DNA from: Paramecium sonneborni | Taxonomy: Eukaryota; Ciliophora; Oligohymenophorea; Peniculida; Parameciidae | Assembly: GCA_905182985.1 (NCBI GenBank) | Contig: CAJJDN010000103.1 | Span: forward strand, 329,882 to 393,881 | Direction: 5' to 3' | DNA: 64,000 bases | Shown: piece by piece, positions 13,339 to 24,945 of the stretch | Layout: each line of letters starts with the position of its first letter | Numbering within the stretch: the first letter of the stretch is position 1 | The notes under the pieces: model-generated | Databases searched by the model: none | What the model was told of the DNA's origin: nothing | Seen by the model: the letters and a program-made list of their open reading frames with translations, nothing else | Made by a program: the position numbers and the translations under genes

Positions 13339-13775
13339 TTGATAAAAATATTATTTAATATATTTTGCAATAAGATATTTATAACTGTCAAAATGCTTTA
13401 TATATAATTATTTATAAATCATTCATTCTTTATTATGATAATATTGCTTCATTATTTTATTAATAATAATTTAATTTCCAATATTTACCTAAAATTTATA
13501 ATGAATACATTCATTATTTATAAAAATTACAATATATATTCATGAAGAAAATTCGTTAAATAATTAAAAATATAGCAACATTTTTTTAGAAGCCCCCATA
13601 ATAATGATTTTGAGAATTTAATTTTTAAAAGGTCATAACAATAAAAGAGGATAATAAAGCTAATGTTTAACTTGAGAAATTAAATTAGAGGTGGGTTTTA
13701 AATAAATATTAAAGCTCAATTACAATTATAAATTATAAAATTTACATTAAAAGGTATATAAACAATCCATTAGAC
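13339..13775. other. Intergenic, no feature seen
   Basis: About 440 bases of AT-rich sequence between the calpain start and the doubtful plus-strand ORF. I see no RNA gene, repeat or open frame of note; it presumably holds the calpain promoter. Confidence 0.5.
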
Positions 13776-14194
13776 ATGGCCTATCAGAATTGGTTAAAAT
13801 TCATAGTAAGAAAACAAATGTTCAGAAAGATATTAATTATGTTGGAGATTTCGAATCTAAAATTATTTAATCACATTAAATTCATGCCTTACAATTAAAT
13901 AGAAAGCAAATAATTACTATTTCAGTCTAGATAATTTATTAGCAACTTAAAGTGCATATGAAAGAACTTGAATTTAATATGAAGCAATTTAAATCATCTC
14001 TATACATCATTCATACATCTGCTCCACAAAACATTAATAAGAGATCACTATCTTACTTATTTTCTAATATAGCCTTTTTGATTTCTTCAAAAGGAATCTC
14101 CTCTGTAACATCTTTATCCACAATTTAAAAGATTAATCTCGTGTAATATTCACACAAAATATCTAAAAACTCTCCTTTATCTTGTACATAATGA
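13776..14194 (+). CDS. Doubtful small ORF overlapping the EF-hand gene antisense
   Basis: An ATG at 13776 opens a frame that, after removal of a plausible 20-nt intron (13805-13824, GTAAGA...TTCAG), runs 132 codons to TGA 14192-14194. The first 75 residues have protein-like, Lys/Gln/Ile-rich composition with a coiled-coil feel (QLKVHMKELEFNMKQF). However the last 60 codons lie on top of the opposite-strand EF-hand coding sequence, which is unusual in this compact but non-overlapping genome. Either the true 3' end is elsewhere (an intron I did not find), or this is a broken gene, or it is chance. No family recognised. Confidence 0.25.
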
Positions 14195-15956
14195 GATAGA
14201 CAGAGTTTTGCTAATTTAAATATTTCATCATGTGAAAGCCTTCCATTTCCATCACTGTCAGAAATAGATATGAAGAGATCGATTTTTTCAACTACTGTTT
14301 TTGCTTTAATACTCATCATCAGTTTCAAGAATTCTTCCCAATTAAGAAAACCACTGTAATTGTAATCTATTCTATTGAAGATTTGTTAAGCTAAAAATTC
14401 ATTTTAAAAGAAAATTTAAAATATTCCTCTCCTATATGTTTAATAATCCACTCCATCATTGATATTATAGTATTTATATCTTTGTGATGTTATTTATTAT
14501 AAAGCACAATAAAGGATATAAGTATTGTGTAATTCATAACGAGAAAAATTTGAAGATGATAATAATTTTGGGATATTTTAAATAAACAATTCTCTATTAA
14601 TTTTTAATAGTTATTATAAACTAAACTTATGGCTTATTCTTCTTTTAATATTTTTGTGTACAAAATTTTATTAAGTTTTACTCTATTTTTTTTATTCCAT
14701 ATTATTATTCATTTAAAATTATTCATAATTGATTTCTTCTTTTTTTGAAGGCTAATTTAAAAACTTGCTTAATAAAGGCTCTAAAAAAGTTGCAGCTTAT
14801 TTAATTTTTGATCTCATCTCTTCGTTTTCATTATCAAACTAAATTTAATTAATATCATCAGGTTAATTTTAATTAAAATCAAGTTTTTTTAATTCTTAAT
14901 CATATAATTACAAAATATCATCAAATAATTCCATTTTATTTGATTCTTAAACTTCAGTTTTATCTATTTGAATATTATTTTTTTCTTATTTCTAATTATA
15001 ATCATTAATATAAATGAATTAAGTAGGTTTTATCAATTTTTCTAAGGAATTTCTTTAGCTTTACTTTCTTAATGAAACATTTTTTAATTGTGATTTTAAT
15101 TCTTTGGAATTGTATTATTTATCTTATCCATCATTCAAAGTTCGTATGATATCATCTACTTAAGAATTGCTATTTTTAAATTACTTTTTATTAATTTAAA
15201 GAAAATTATATGTCTTGCATTATTATTCTAAAAGATCTAATTATGGATTATCAAAAGGTCTATAAACAGAATTTTGACTATAAATTAAGGTTTTATAAAT
15301 AGGAGGAATATCTAGATGAGAATTAACAGGAGTTCCATCTTTGAGATAAAAATATAATCTCTTGCTATTGATTTTTTAGACATTCCTCAAACACTTAATA
15401 AAGTCATCAAATCTTTCTTTAGGTTAGGTTAAATCTGGAACAAACATAAATTAATATAGAAATCGTTCATCTTCCATAAATAATTAATTACATATAATCA
15501 TTTATCTTAATCTCTTGATATTTTATAATAAATTTACCCTGACTATTACATAAAAAATTCGCTATCAGAAGATTCTGCCATTCTTCTATTAATTTTAGCT
15601 GTAGACATTATACTTCTACCATACATACTAGCTACCATTCTGAATTTTGGTAATTCAACTATTGAATTCTTATGTTCTGAATTAGAGAAATCAATTCTCT
15701 ATTAATATTTTTATTCTTAAAATTTTGATGTCGTGGTTATGAAAGGCTCTTCTCTTTGTCTAGTTAAATATAATGAGCTAGGTGTTTCTTAAATAGATGG
15801 TTCAGTTGTTCTAAAAAATAATTTCTGAACTGAAATTTCATCTGATTGTTATGTTTATTTTCTGTATTATTAATAAGAAGATCTTTAATTTTACAAGAGC
15901 AAATCTGAGGTAGTTTTTGTTTAAGGCATTGAAAATTCAACTTGAGATTTGATCAT
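14011..15956 (-). CDS. EF-hand calcium-binding protein with long Gln/Asn-rich N-terminus
   Basis: The C-terminal 230 residues form a calcium-binding module with two canonical EF loops: DYNYSGFLNWEE (about 520-531) and DSDGNGRLSHDE (about 556-567), each preceded by a helix. A preceding segment (QRYKYYNINDGVDYQTY and neighbours) is helical and may hold degenerate hands. The N-terminal 400 residues are Gln/Asn/Ser-rich and look largely disordered, with no domain I recognise. The model is a single gene of 637 aa using one 32-nt intron (15506-15537), which joins two open frames exactly. Without it there would be two genes (15498-15956 and 14011-15477) separated by only 20 bp, which is less plausible. 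A shorter start at 14700 (229 aa, EF part only) is possible too. The kinase domain of a CDPK is absent. Confidence 0.7.
15506..15537 (-). other. Proposed long (32-nt) intron deciding one versus two genes
   Basis: GTAAAT...GATTAAG on the minus strand. Removal restores one frame across an otherwise in-frame TGA at 15498-15500. A 24-nt alternative using an earlier AG ends in that TGA. It is the longest intron proposed in the window. Confidence 0.5.
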
Positions 15957-16025
15957 TTTTCTTACAAGAGGCTATTATTAAAAAGAAGCTAACATTAATA
16001 TAATTTATAACTTATAAAATATTTA

Positions 16026-17213
16026 TCAAAAAAACATCTATGACCCTAAATATCTAATAGTAAAACCAATTATTGTGCATAGTATTTAAAATGATAATAA
16101 AACTCTGCATAAATTCTTTTCACTAGTTGGTCCTTTAATAAGCAAAACCAAATTAATTAAAGTCAGATTAGTTTTAATTGGGTATAATAAACCTGTCTTT
16201 TCATCATATCTAAATATCATTAAATGATTTGTACCTTGGTAGTCTATGTCTTGGACATGGAATAATTCCAAAAAGTTATGGAAGTGAATATAAGAAATTA
16301 ATAAGTTGTGGAATACAGAACAACATCAAAGTCTTTGAAAAATGACCTAGAACAGCTGCAACTGCAAATGTCATTCCAGACCAATAACAAAATACATCTC
16401 CAACAAATACTTTAGATGGATATCTATTATAATTGTACAAGGCTAATGCTGATAAAATGTATGGAACTATTATCATAAGACTAAATAAATGTTATTATTA
16501 TGTTGAAATTTCAATGATATTATAGATCGCAATTGATAAAGCAATTATTATTGATTGTCCAACTTCTAATCCATTTACTCCAGCATAAATATTTATTGCA
16601 TTTGATTAAAAAGTTGAAAGCATAATCATGTACAGATAATATAATGGTCCTAAATCTATTGATTATCCAAGAAATGGTCTAACCATCAAAGGTAAAACTA
16701 TTTATGTTCCTCCTGTGTATGCAACAATAACAGGTAAACTTGCTATTGGTGGTAGTAATAATTTATATCTCCAAGCCAAATCTAAGACATCATCTGCAAA
16801 ACCCAAAAAGACAATAAAAGTTATTGCCAACAACCCTGATATATGTGATAATATCAAATCAGGCATATATGCTCTAGTAAATAGTATTCCTAAGATATTA
16901 AATATAAGATAGATTGTTGCAGGAACTATTCCTAATGATTCTGGAATTTTTACCTTGCCAGCCTCTGTTCCTAAAAAAATTAATTCAAAATCCTACCTTT
17001 TTTATTTATATCATAACCAAAAATATCTGCCTTCACAGTTAATGTTGCAATTTTAGGAATCATCCAATATGATAACACGTATGCAATTACACTTAATCCC
17101 ATATATCCTAAAAATGCTATGAATTATTATTGATTTAAAGTATTTCTTAATCCATTTAATACAAAACCCAACACACTTACGACTAAAAAAGGAATAAACT
17201 TTGTTTCAAACAT
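16026..17213 (-). CDS. ALG7: UDP-GlcNAc:dolichyl-phosphate GlcNAc-1-phosphotransferase (ALG7/DPAGT1)
   Basis: This enzyme catalyses the first step of dolichol-linked oligosaccharide assembly for N-glycosylation, moving GlcNAc-1-phosphate onto dolichyl phosphate at the ER membrane. The 378-aa product has about ten hydrophobic segments and the family's ordered motifs: [19 protein letters not shown] (Asp pair for Mg2+), [41 protein letters not shown]-type [19 protein letters not shown] and [16 protein letters not shown]. Two introns are required (16971-16996, 26 nt; 16210-16234, 25 nt); the second splits PRHRLPRYD. Length matches the usual 370-410 aa. It would be the target of tunicamycin in this organism (established for the family). 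Confidence 0.96.
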
Positions 17214-17717
17214 TCTATTAACTTTTAATTAAAATTATTAATAAAATTCTTTTAAGAAATAAATTACTAGGCTTACGTGTAAATTAGAAAAACTATTATA
17301 TTTTTATTATAATAAGTTTTATTTTTTTTGAAGATAACATATTAAGATTTAATCAATTTACATATGAATTGTTATTTTTCCTATATACTTTTCAAATTCT
17401 AATACTAAGCAATTTAGTACAATTACATTAACATAATTATATATTAGAAATTTATTCACCATTTTCTAATTAAATTCCCTTGTTTATAATTTGGTTTATT
17501 AAATAATACTGCCATTTTTTTGAGGTTGATTTGTTTTTTAAATAAATAAATATTACACGAAAAAAAAAATACATTTTAAAATAAAAAAATTTAAATGAAA
17601 TCTTAAAATAATATGTTTAAAAGCAAAGGTTCTGTTAATTATAGAAATTCTTGATTCTGATTTTTTTATTATTAATTTGTATGTATAAAATTAATAATAT
17701 CTCATTTTAAATATAAT
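17214..17717. other. Intergenic between divergent genes, nothing seen
   Basis: About 500 bases of extremely AT-rich DNA with homopolymer A/T runs, lying between the divergently transcribed ALG7 and the first sugar transporter. It must hold both promoters; I can point to no specific motif. Confidence 0.5.
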
Positions 17718-19291
17718 ATGAAAACAAATATCAGCGATAATTAACCTAAAGTTAACTCAGTATTTTAAGTAGTTTTGATGAATGTAAATATTTAACTAGG
17801 AGCCTTAAATATTGGGTATGTTCTCTCTTATTTAACACTCACAATTGACACCCTTTTTGAAAATTTGTATATTTTTTAATTTAAAAACTTAGAGGCATAT
17901 CAAATGAAGAAAGAACGAGTTCTTTAAGTTTAATAAATGGAATTTTACCCTTAGGATGTGTATTGGGAGTAATTATTGGATATTTTCTCAAAAAAAAATT
18001 TACTAACAAATAATGCATTCATATTGCAGATTTAATCGGATTATCAAGTCTTTTAGCAGTCATAACTAACACAAATGTTATAATTACGTTTCGTTTTTTT
18101 CTTGGAGTAGCAAATGGCATTTCTAGTCTAATAATGCCTGTTTATGTGAAATCTCTATGTCCTGAAAAATATTATTACTAAATTAGTATGATTTTAGGAT
18201 ATGGAGTGAATACAGGTTTAGCAATAGGATAATTAATGGGAATTGGATATATTAAGTAGAACTAATTAAATAAAATAGATATCATGGCGAAACCTCTAAC
18301 TGGTGGAGGATTGTGTTCTTGTTTCCAGCAGTAATATTTATTATTAGATCCACTGTGATTTATTGCTTTTACAATTATGATAGCCCAGAATAATTATTGT
18401 AAAAAAATGATATAGAAAAAGCAAAATTTGTAATATTAAATTTTAATCAAAAAGATTCTCAGTAAAATATACTAGAAAGAATATGTAGAAGGCTAATTAG
18501 ATAGATACAGATAAATAGCATAAAATGAATAGTTGAAAACCTAAAAATCTTTTTTACATATATTCTAAAAAAAGAACTTAATTGGATTACAAGTTGGTGT
18601 AATATCTGTAATTATTTATATAAAAATAGATGTTTGTATAAATCTGGTGCGGTTCTTTTGCAGTTTTTTATTATAGTGCTTAGATTTTTGAAGAGTTATC
18701 AGGAGGAGAATTAATGTTAAAAACAATTTATACAATATGTATTGGTCTATTTAGCGCAGTAGCTTAATTTACAACAATCCCAATGTTGCCAAAATTAGGC
18801 CAAAAGTACATTTTGAGTATTATTACTTATATTAAATAGTTATTGGATCCTTTTTGATGGGGGCTATTAATATTACAATAGCAATTTTATCAAACTTTAA
18901 GAGTGATACTGTACTTTTTTTGATTTTCGTCTTTTTGGTGATATTAATTATGGTTTTTGCAGCTACCTTAAGTCCAGTTTGTTGGGTAATTAAAAAATAG
19001 TAATTTTAGGGGATTGTGCCTTAATTGAATGATAGTGATGGAACTTTCTTTGCAATGGATTTGAGATGGATATTTTAAGCAATTTTAATATTTTCTTTTC
19101 CATATATTGTTTAAGATGTAAATATATCAGGAGCATTTTATATTTTTGGATCTGTAGATTTATTTTATACAATTTATTGTGGGTTTTTTATTCTTGATAG
19201 TCGAGGAAAAACAGCTGCTTAAATATTAGAAATGTATTATGATAAGTATTCAAAATTTTTGGTTCTACCTTAAACAGAAAACAATTAATGA
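17718..19291 (+). CDS. MFS sugar-transporter-like protein, copy 1
   Basis: A major facilitator superfamily protein of the sugar-porter type, 484 aa, with hydrophobic segments throughout (about twelve expected). Recognisable elements are NIGYVLSYLTL in TM1, RFFLGVANGISSLIMPVY (porter signature), GLAIGQLMGIGY, NWWRIVFLFPA, the cytoplasmic YCFYNYDSPEQLL and a C-terminal DSRGKTAAQ. Five introns (17867-17892, 18256-18278, 18430-18454, 18608-18629, 18817-18839; 26, 23, 25, 22, 23 nt) all shift the frame if retained. The gene sits 245 bp upstream of a closely related copy in the same orientation with introns at the same five positions, so the pair arose by tandem duplication. The substrate is not predictable; hexose is the usual one in the family. 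Confidence 0.9.
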
Positions 19292-19536
19292 AAGTATGTT
19301 ATGACATCAACTATTATTATTTATTTAATATTTTTTCTTAAGATTTTTTGATTTAAATTATTTTTAGAAAAATTGCAAAGTAAGAATTACTTTTGACCAA
19401 TTATATTCTGAATAAATTGGTTATATTTTACTTATTTATTTTTATATCAAATTCTTTCTATATAATATTTCAACGTATTTTTTGGATTTATAGCAAATCT
19501 TAATTATCATTTTAATTTGATAAATTATAGCTAATT

Positions 19537-21216
19537 ATGTCATCTATAAAATAGGATTCAAACGTTAGATCAAAAATTTCTACCATTTTGATGAATATAA
19601 ACATAGCTCTTGGATCACTTAATATTGGCTATGTTTTGAGCTATTTGACATTATCAATTGATACACTTTTTGCAAACTTGTATATTAACTTAAAATAAAT
19701 TAGATAAATAACATAAGAGGAGAGAACTTAAAAACTCAGTTTACTAAACGGCATTCTTCCACTAGGATGTGTAGTTGGTGTCTTTATAGGGTATATTGTA
19801 AAACAAAAATTCACAAATAAATAATGTCTTCATATAGCAGATCTTATTGGAATATTAAGTCTCTTGGCAACAATATCAAATTATAAAGTCATAGTCGCTT
19901 TTAGGTTTTTCTTAGGTGTATCTAATGGAATTTCCAGTTTGATTATGCCTGTTTATATAAAATCCATATGTCCTTCCTAATATTTTGCCTAAATGAGCAT
20001 GCTTGTTGGTTATGGCATTAATACTGGTTTAGCTATAGGATAATTGATGGGAATAGGATACATAAAGTACATGATTAATTATATTTCTAAAAATAGCTAT
20101 CATGGTTCTACGTCGAATTGGTGGAGAGTTGTATTTTTATTTCCTTCAATAATCTGCATTACAAGATCGTTAATAATCCATTTCATTTATAATTATGATA
20201 GTCCAGAACAATTGATATAGAGAGGACATTTAGAATAAGCTAAATATGTAATATTTATTATAATTAATAATAGGTAATTTGCTAGATCTATAAATTAGAA
20301 TATGTCGAAGATCAATTTAATAGATGTACTTAAATAGCTGAACAATAAGTATTATAAAAATAATCATCATTTTTAAAAGTTTTTGAGAAATAGAAATTGA
20401 TAACACTATAAGTGGGAATTATTTCTGTATAATTTTATAAATTTACATAGATGTTAGTATAGATATGGTGTGGTTCTTTTGCGGTGTTTTATTATAGTGC
20501 TCAAATATTTAGTGATTTATCAGATAATGATATTACTCAAAAGACAATATATACAATATGTCTTGGACTATCTGGTTTTATTGCTTAATTCTCTACTATA
20601 TATATGGTCAATAAAATTGGAAGTAAATACATTTTAAGTAATTAAAAAAGTAAATTAAATAGTGATTGGTTCTTTAATTATTGGATCTTTAAATTTAGCA
20701 GTATCTATAATTTCAGAACATGCTAATTAAGGAACTGAGTTTGTAATATTTATTCTATTGCTTTTGTTAATAATGACCTTTGCTTCTACATTAGGGCCTG
20801 TAGCTTGGGTATAATTTAAGTAGTATTTTTAATATAGTATTGTGCCTTAGATAAATGATAGTGATGGTACATTTGTATCTACTGAACTTAGATGGAGTTT
20901 CTAAACTATTCTAATATTTAGTTTCCCTTTTATGGAAAAAGGAATCAAGATTTTTGGTGCATTTCTAGTGTTTGCCATAATAAATTATCTATATTTTATT
21001 TATTGTCATTTTTGTTTGATTGATGGAAGAGGTAAAACCAATGAGCAATTAGTGTCTATGTATCACAATAAATATGGATATTCTGTTGTTCCTTTAGAGA
21101 ATAAAAATTAAGAGCCAAATATACAAACTGAAACTCCTGTCAATTAGATTAAAAATTTAGTAAATGATCCTCCAGAAAATTAAGATGAAGGGGCAGAAAT
21201 GGAATTAGAAATGTGA
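19537..21216 (+). CDS. MFS sugar-transporter-like protein, copy 2
   Basis: Tandem paralogue of the gene just upstream, 516 aa. It shares NIGYVLSYLTLSIDTLFANL, the RFFLGVSNGISSLIMPVY signature, GLAIGQLMGIGYI, the NWWRVVFLFPS stretch, WCGSFAVFYYSAQIF and DGRGKTNEQL. It differs mainly in a 30-residue longer acidic Gln-rich cytoplasmic C-terminus ending EGAEMELEM. Five introns sit at the positions used in copy 1 (19680-19703, 20067-20096, 20248-20273, 20427-20450, 20638-20662; 24, 30, 26, 24, 25 nt). Three of them are multiples of three and contain no in-frame TGA, so their reality rests on the alignment with copy 1 rather than on frame. Convergent with the MORN gene downstream (about 110 bp). 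Confidence 0.9.
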
Positions 21217-21329
21217 TTAAACATCATTATATGAAGATATATCTTATTCTTATGATAAATTAAATAATTAAATATATTTTGTTTATAAAAGAGTTTATGA
21301 TAATTTTAAATCATTATTTGGAAGATTAA

Positions 21330-22316
21330 TCAAAAATTTTCTTCACTTGTGTATTAAGTTTATTCGATTATTTGATTTCCATTTTACCAAAATGAGATTC
21401 TATTTAAATGATTCTTTTTTTATAATATAGCTTAACCATCAAACAATCCTTAGTGAAAATAACCAATATACTTCCTTCCATCAGAAAATTTATGAATTCC
21501 AAATCCATTTTTTTTATTTTTTTTATATTGCCCAACATATTCTTCTTTTGGTTATTTCCATGTGAAATTACCAATCCCACTCATCAATCCGTTCTTCCAT
21601 TCTCCCAAATATGTATTTCCATTTTCGAAATTCATCTAACCATATCCATTAAAAGTTCCATCAACAAATTCTCCAAAATATGTCGAACCATCATTCCATA
21701 TATATTTACCAACACCACTTCTTTTACCATTTTCATCAATTAGCCCAGTAAAGTTTGCACCACTTGGACAACTCTCAAACACTTCTAATTTTAAATCATA
21801 AGTAGGTTATAAGAAAGGAAATACCTCCTCAATTAGTTTCCCCTAAAAAAATACACCTTGCTAAATTAGAAAAATAAATATTTACTTTTATTGTACCATC
21901 CTAATAAATTAACGTACCTTTGCCATGAAATTAATCCATTAAAAACTCACCCTAATAATAGCTTAAGGTATTTTTATCAAACTATTTACCAAAGCCACAT
22001 TTCATATTAAACATTTCATCTCCAAAATAGTAAACATCTCCCTTTTCAATCTCTTTAAATGTGAGAGAATCTTTATCTATTAATTATAGTTTTTCCTTTA
22101 ATTTCAATATTTCCTATGTCATGGGAGGCTTTCCTTTAATAATAATCATACATATTCATCTGTGATCAATTTTACATCTTCGTTCTTTTTTTATGATTTA
22201 TCTATTGAGATTGTTTTCTATGATTCATCTTATTAAGTTTATGTAGGCGATTCTTATCCAGAGTTTGTAATAGGATAAACTTTTTTACTTGAAGGCAGTT
22301 TGTGTTTTTAAGACAT
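21330..22316 (-). CDS. MORN-repeat protein, 312 aa
   Basis: MORN repeats are short beta-hairpins that usually bind membranes or scaffold cytoskeletal and ciliary structures. Here at least six copies are visible from about residue 85 onward, e.g. YYFGDEMFNMKCGFGKQ, YYQGEFLMDQFHGKGTLIY, YFGEFVDGTFNGYGQMNF, YLGEWKNGLMSGIGNFTW, YVGQYKKNKKNGFGIHKF and YIGYFHQGLFDGQA. The N-terminal 70 residues are Ser/Gln/Lys-rich and probably disordered. Two introns (22129-22151, 23 nt; 21861-21885, 25 nt) keep the frame open; using the first one moves the start from an internal Met to ATG 22316. Partner and location cannot be deduced. Confidence 0.92.
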
Positions 22317-23792
22317 TATCTTGATTAAATAATATTGATTTTTGGTAATAATTCTAGAAATTTAAAATGGGCAGTTTTTAAAATCGAAAATTAAGAATGA
22401 ATATCTAAGATGACCAGAGATTGATATATTTTTTGGTGAACTAAAATCCTGCTAGTTTATTTCACAATATTTCAATATAATTATCATTAAAATATCTATA
22501 TTAATATATTTTTTTATGATCTTTATAAATTCTAATTAAGATTTTATTTGATAAAATAAATAAAAATTTGGTAATCCATCTCAATTTAATTAATAATAAG
22601 AATGAAATGAATTTATATCAATAAACAAGATATTAAATTAAAGTACAAGATAATTATATAAATTCTCAGAATGGTCTTCTACAATGATTTTTATTTATAT
22701 ACTTTTTTCTTTATATCTCATTATTAATCAAATTAAATTATTCATTTTCAATGAATTAGAAACATTCTTTGTAATCAAAAAGCTAATATAATTACATTTA
22801 TAATTAAAACTCTTCATAATAATTTTCCTTTAAATGTGCTCTTCTAATAATAAAATTATAAAGCCATGAAAACTAATTAAAAAGCTTCTCTCATGTTTTG
22901 AAGTCTTTATTTGCATCAAAACTATTCGAAAAAATTTTAAAATCAGTTAATTTTCTTATATAATTAATTTTCAGAGAAATATTAATGGAATCTATAATAT
23001 AAACACTTTGAAATATATTGAAATATTTGACGCAATTTAGTAAATGTTTTATTTTCATAATTATAATTGTAGTGATTAGAAGTATTTATTAACGAGATAC
23101 TTAAGTAAGCATAGTAAAAGTATTAAAATTATATTTATTTAATATTAAATCAAAATAATGATTTCTGTGGGATAAATGAAAAGTTTTTGAAATTTTAAAA
23201 ATCTTTGAACTCAAATATAGAACATTTTTCTGAATATAAAATAATTAAAGCATAAATACTGATTAATTTAACTTAAGTTGAAAAGCTTATTTCTACTGAG
23301 AATTCTAAAATTGAAAAGGATTTCAAGACTAAGGTTCATTAAGTTAGGAATATAATATAATTCAAATACATGTTCATCTAACTTATTAAACTATCATAAA
23401 TGCCAAATAAGAATAAAGATTTTAAGAACAAACTATTGAAAAATTAAGTATGAACTAATTTATATAAAATATAAATATACCTTAAAGTAAAATTTATTTG
23501 ATAATTTTGTAACACTTAAATATTCATATTAAGATCGAAATTTGAGATTGCATTTCGAATGTAACTTAAAGTATTAGCTATTTGTAATATAATATACAAG
23601 TTTTGTTTAAAAACAAAATATAAATGAAAAGCTAAGCATAATCAGAGCAACCTATTTAAAGAATAATTGTAGAATCTTGATAAGGAGATTAAATAAATTA
23701 ATTGATGAGTGATTCAATTAATTAAGATCTTTTTCTAAAAGAAAATTATAAATTGTTTATATAGTTAATAGTAACATGAAGATATTACCTAA
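22317..23792. other. Gene-free AT-rich stretch
   Basis: About 1.5 kb with many TGA triplets in all frames on both strands. Short open pieces exist but none shows a motif or a convincing intron-joined model. No RNA gene or repeat array seen. Confidence 0.5.
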
Positions 23793-24322
23793 ATGGAAGA
23801 AAAATTTAAAGTTTTAATAAACTTGTACAAAGAACTAGAATTAAATAATTCGAAAGCTAAGAAATTTGAAGTGCATTCAGCTGTAAAAAGTTTGATGAAT
23901 TTTCTATTAGAATAAATCTTATTTAGGAAAGATAGAGTAGTTAATTAGAACAATTTTTTTGTAAATTGAAAAATGTACTTGATTAGAATATTGGAATAAA
24001 AGATAATTAATTATCAATTAAGGAATAATTTAATTATGAAATTTAAACCACTTTAGAAATAGATATCTTGATAATAAAAGTATTTGGAGCAATTAAAAGA
24101 AAAGTAAATATTTCAAATTTATTAATCATATTCTCAAAAAAACACATAAAGTTCAAACTATTTACCCTTAAAAATATAAAGAAGGAATTTTCGATTATAA
24201 TAATAATGGAAATATTTTAATTAATGCTTTTATCTGACAAAACTTGCTTTAAAAATATTATATAGGATTTTTGTGAAACACTTTAAGTACCTTCCTTTGA
24301 TTATGAAAAAGACGTAAATTGA
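23793..24322 (+). CDS. Possible hypothetical gene, 167 aa, one intron
   Basis: ATG 23793 opens MEEKFKVLINLYKELEL and runs, with one canonical 26-nt intron (23961-23986, GTAAAT...GATTAG) removing an in-frame TGA, to TGA 24320-24322. The first half is Lys/Glu/Leu-rich and helical; the second half is Ile/Phe/Lys-rich and looks less protein-like, so this may be a decaying gene. It sits inside an otherwise gene-free 2.6-kb interval. No family recognised. Confidence 0.3.
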
Positions 24323-24945
24323 ATCAATAATTTAGATTAAAATTAGCACTATTGAGAATTGAACATGGAAAAATAAGATATGAAATTTAATTATCTTACT
24401 CCTTATATTTTTCTTTAAGGATTTTCCCATTATAAAAATATAATAGAATCAATTAATAGAATTTTCTGGTTATTTGACCATAAAATTAAGATTAAATATT
24501 GAATTTTTATCAGACAGAAAGTTGGCTTATATAAATAATACATTTGCTTTTTTTATGTATTTTTATTAATATAAAATGATCTAATCTTAATTAATTATTT
24601 AACTTGGTTATCAATTTAATTTAAAAGTACTCAAAAAAAAATGAGAATTTGAAAAATAAATGAAAGGGATGAATAAAATTGAATACGTTATTTTAGCAAT
24701 GAAAAACTCAAGAATAAGAAGCTAATTAAAATATTTATGTGATATTAAAATTTATACAAATTTAATTATGTTTAAATTTAGTTAGCTTAAAAAATAACCA
24801 TAAGTTTATGATTCTTAACTATTATCTAAAATGTAAGCTTAATTCTATTTCAGATGCCCACTATAGTTCAGACATAAATATCTTATAATGGAATAAAAAA
24901 TAATGGAGGCTAAAAAATTAGAGCATGAAATTTATAAAATGAAAG
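24323..24945. other. Gene-free stretch upstream of the phosphatase-like gene
   Basis: About 620 bases, AT-rich, stop-ridden in every frame apart from short pieces. It presumably includes the promoter of the next gene; no motif identified. Confidence 0.45.

Noticed and set aside
17718..21216. One long 24-TM transporter gene
   Set aside because: Copy 1 ends in a clean TGA after a conserved C-terminus and copy 2 starts with its own Met and N-terminus 245 bp later.
21453..21743. 96-codon plus-strand ORF
   Set aside because: Antisense of the MORN repeats; the Ile/Phe/Ser-rich content comes from reading the repeats backwards.
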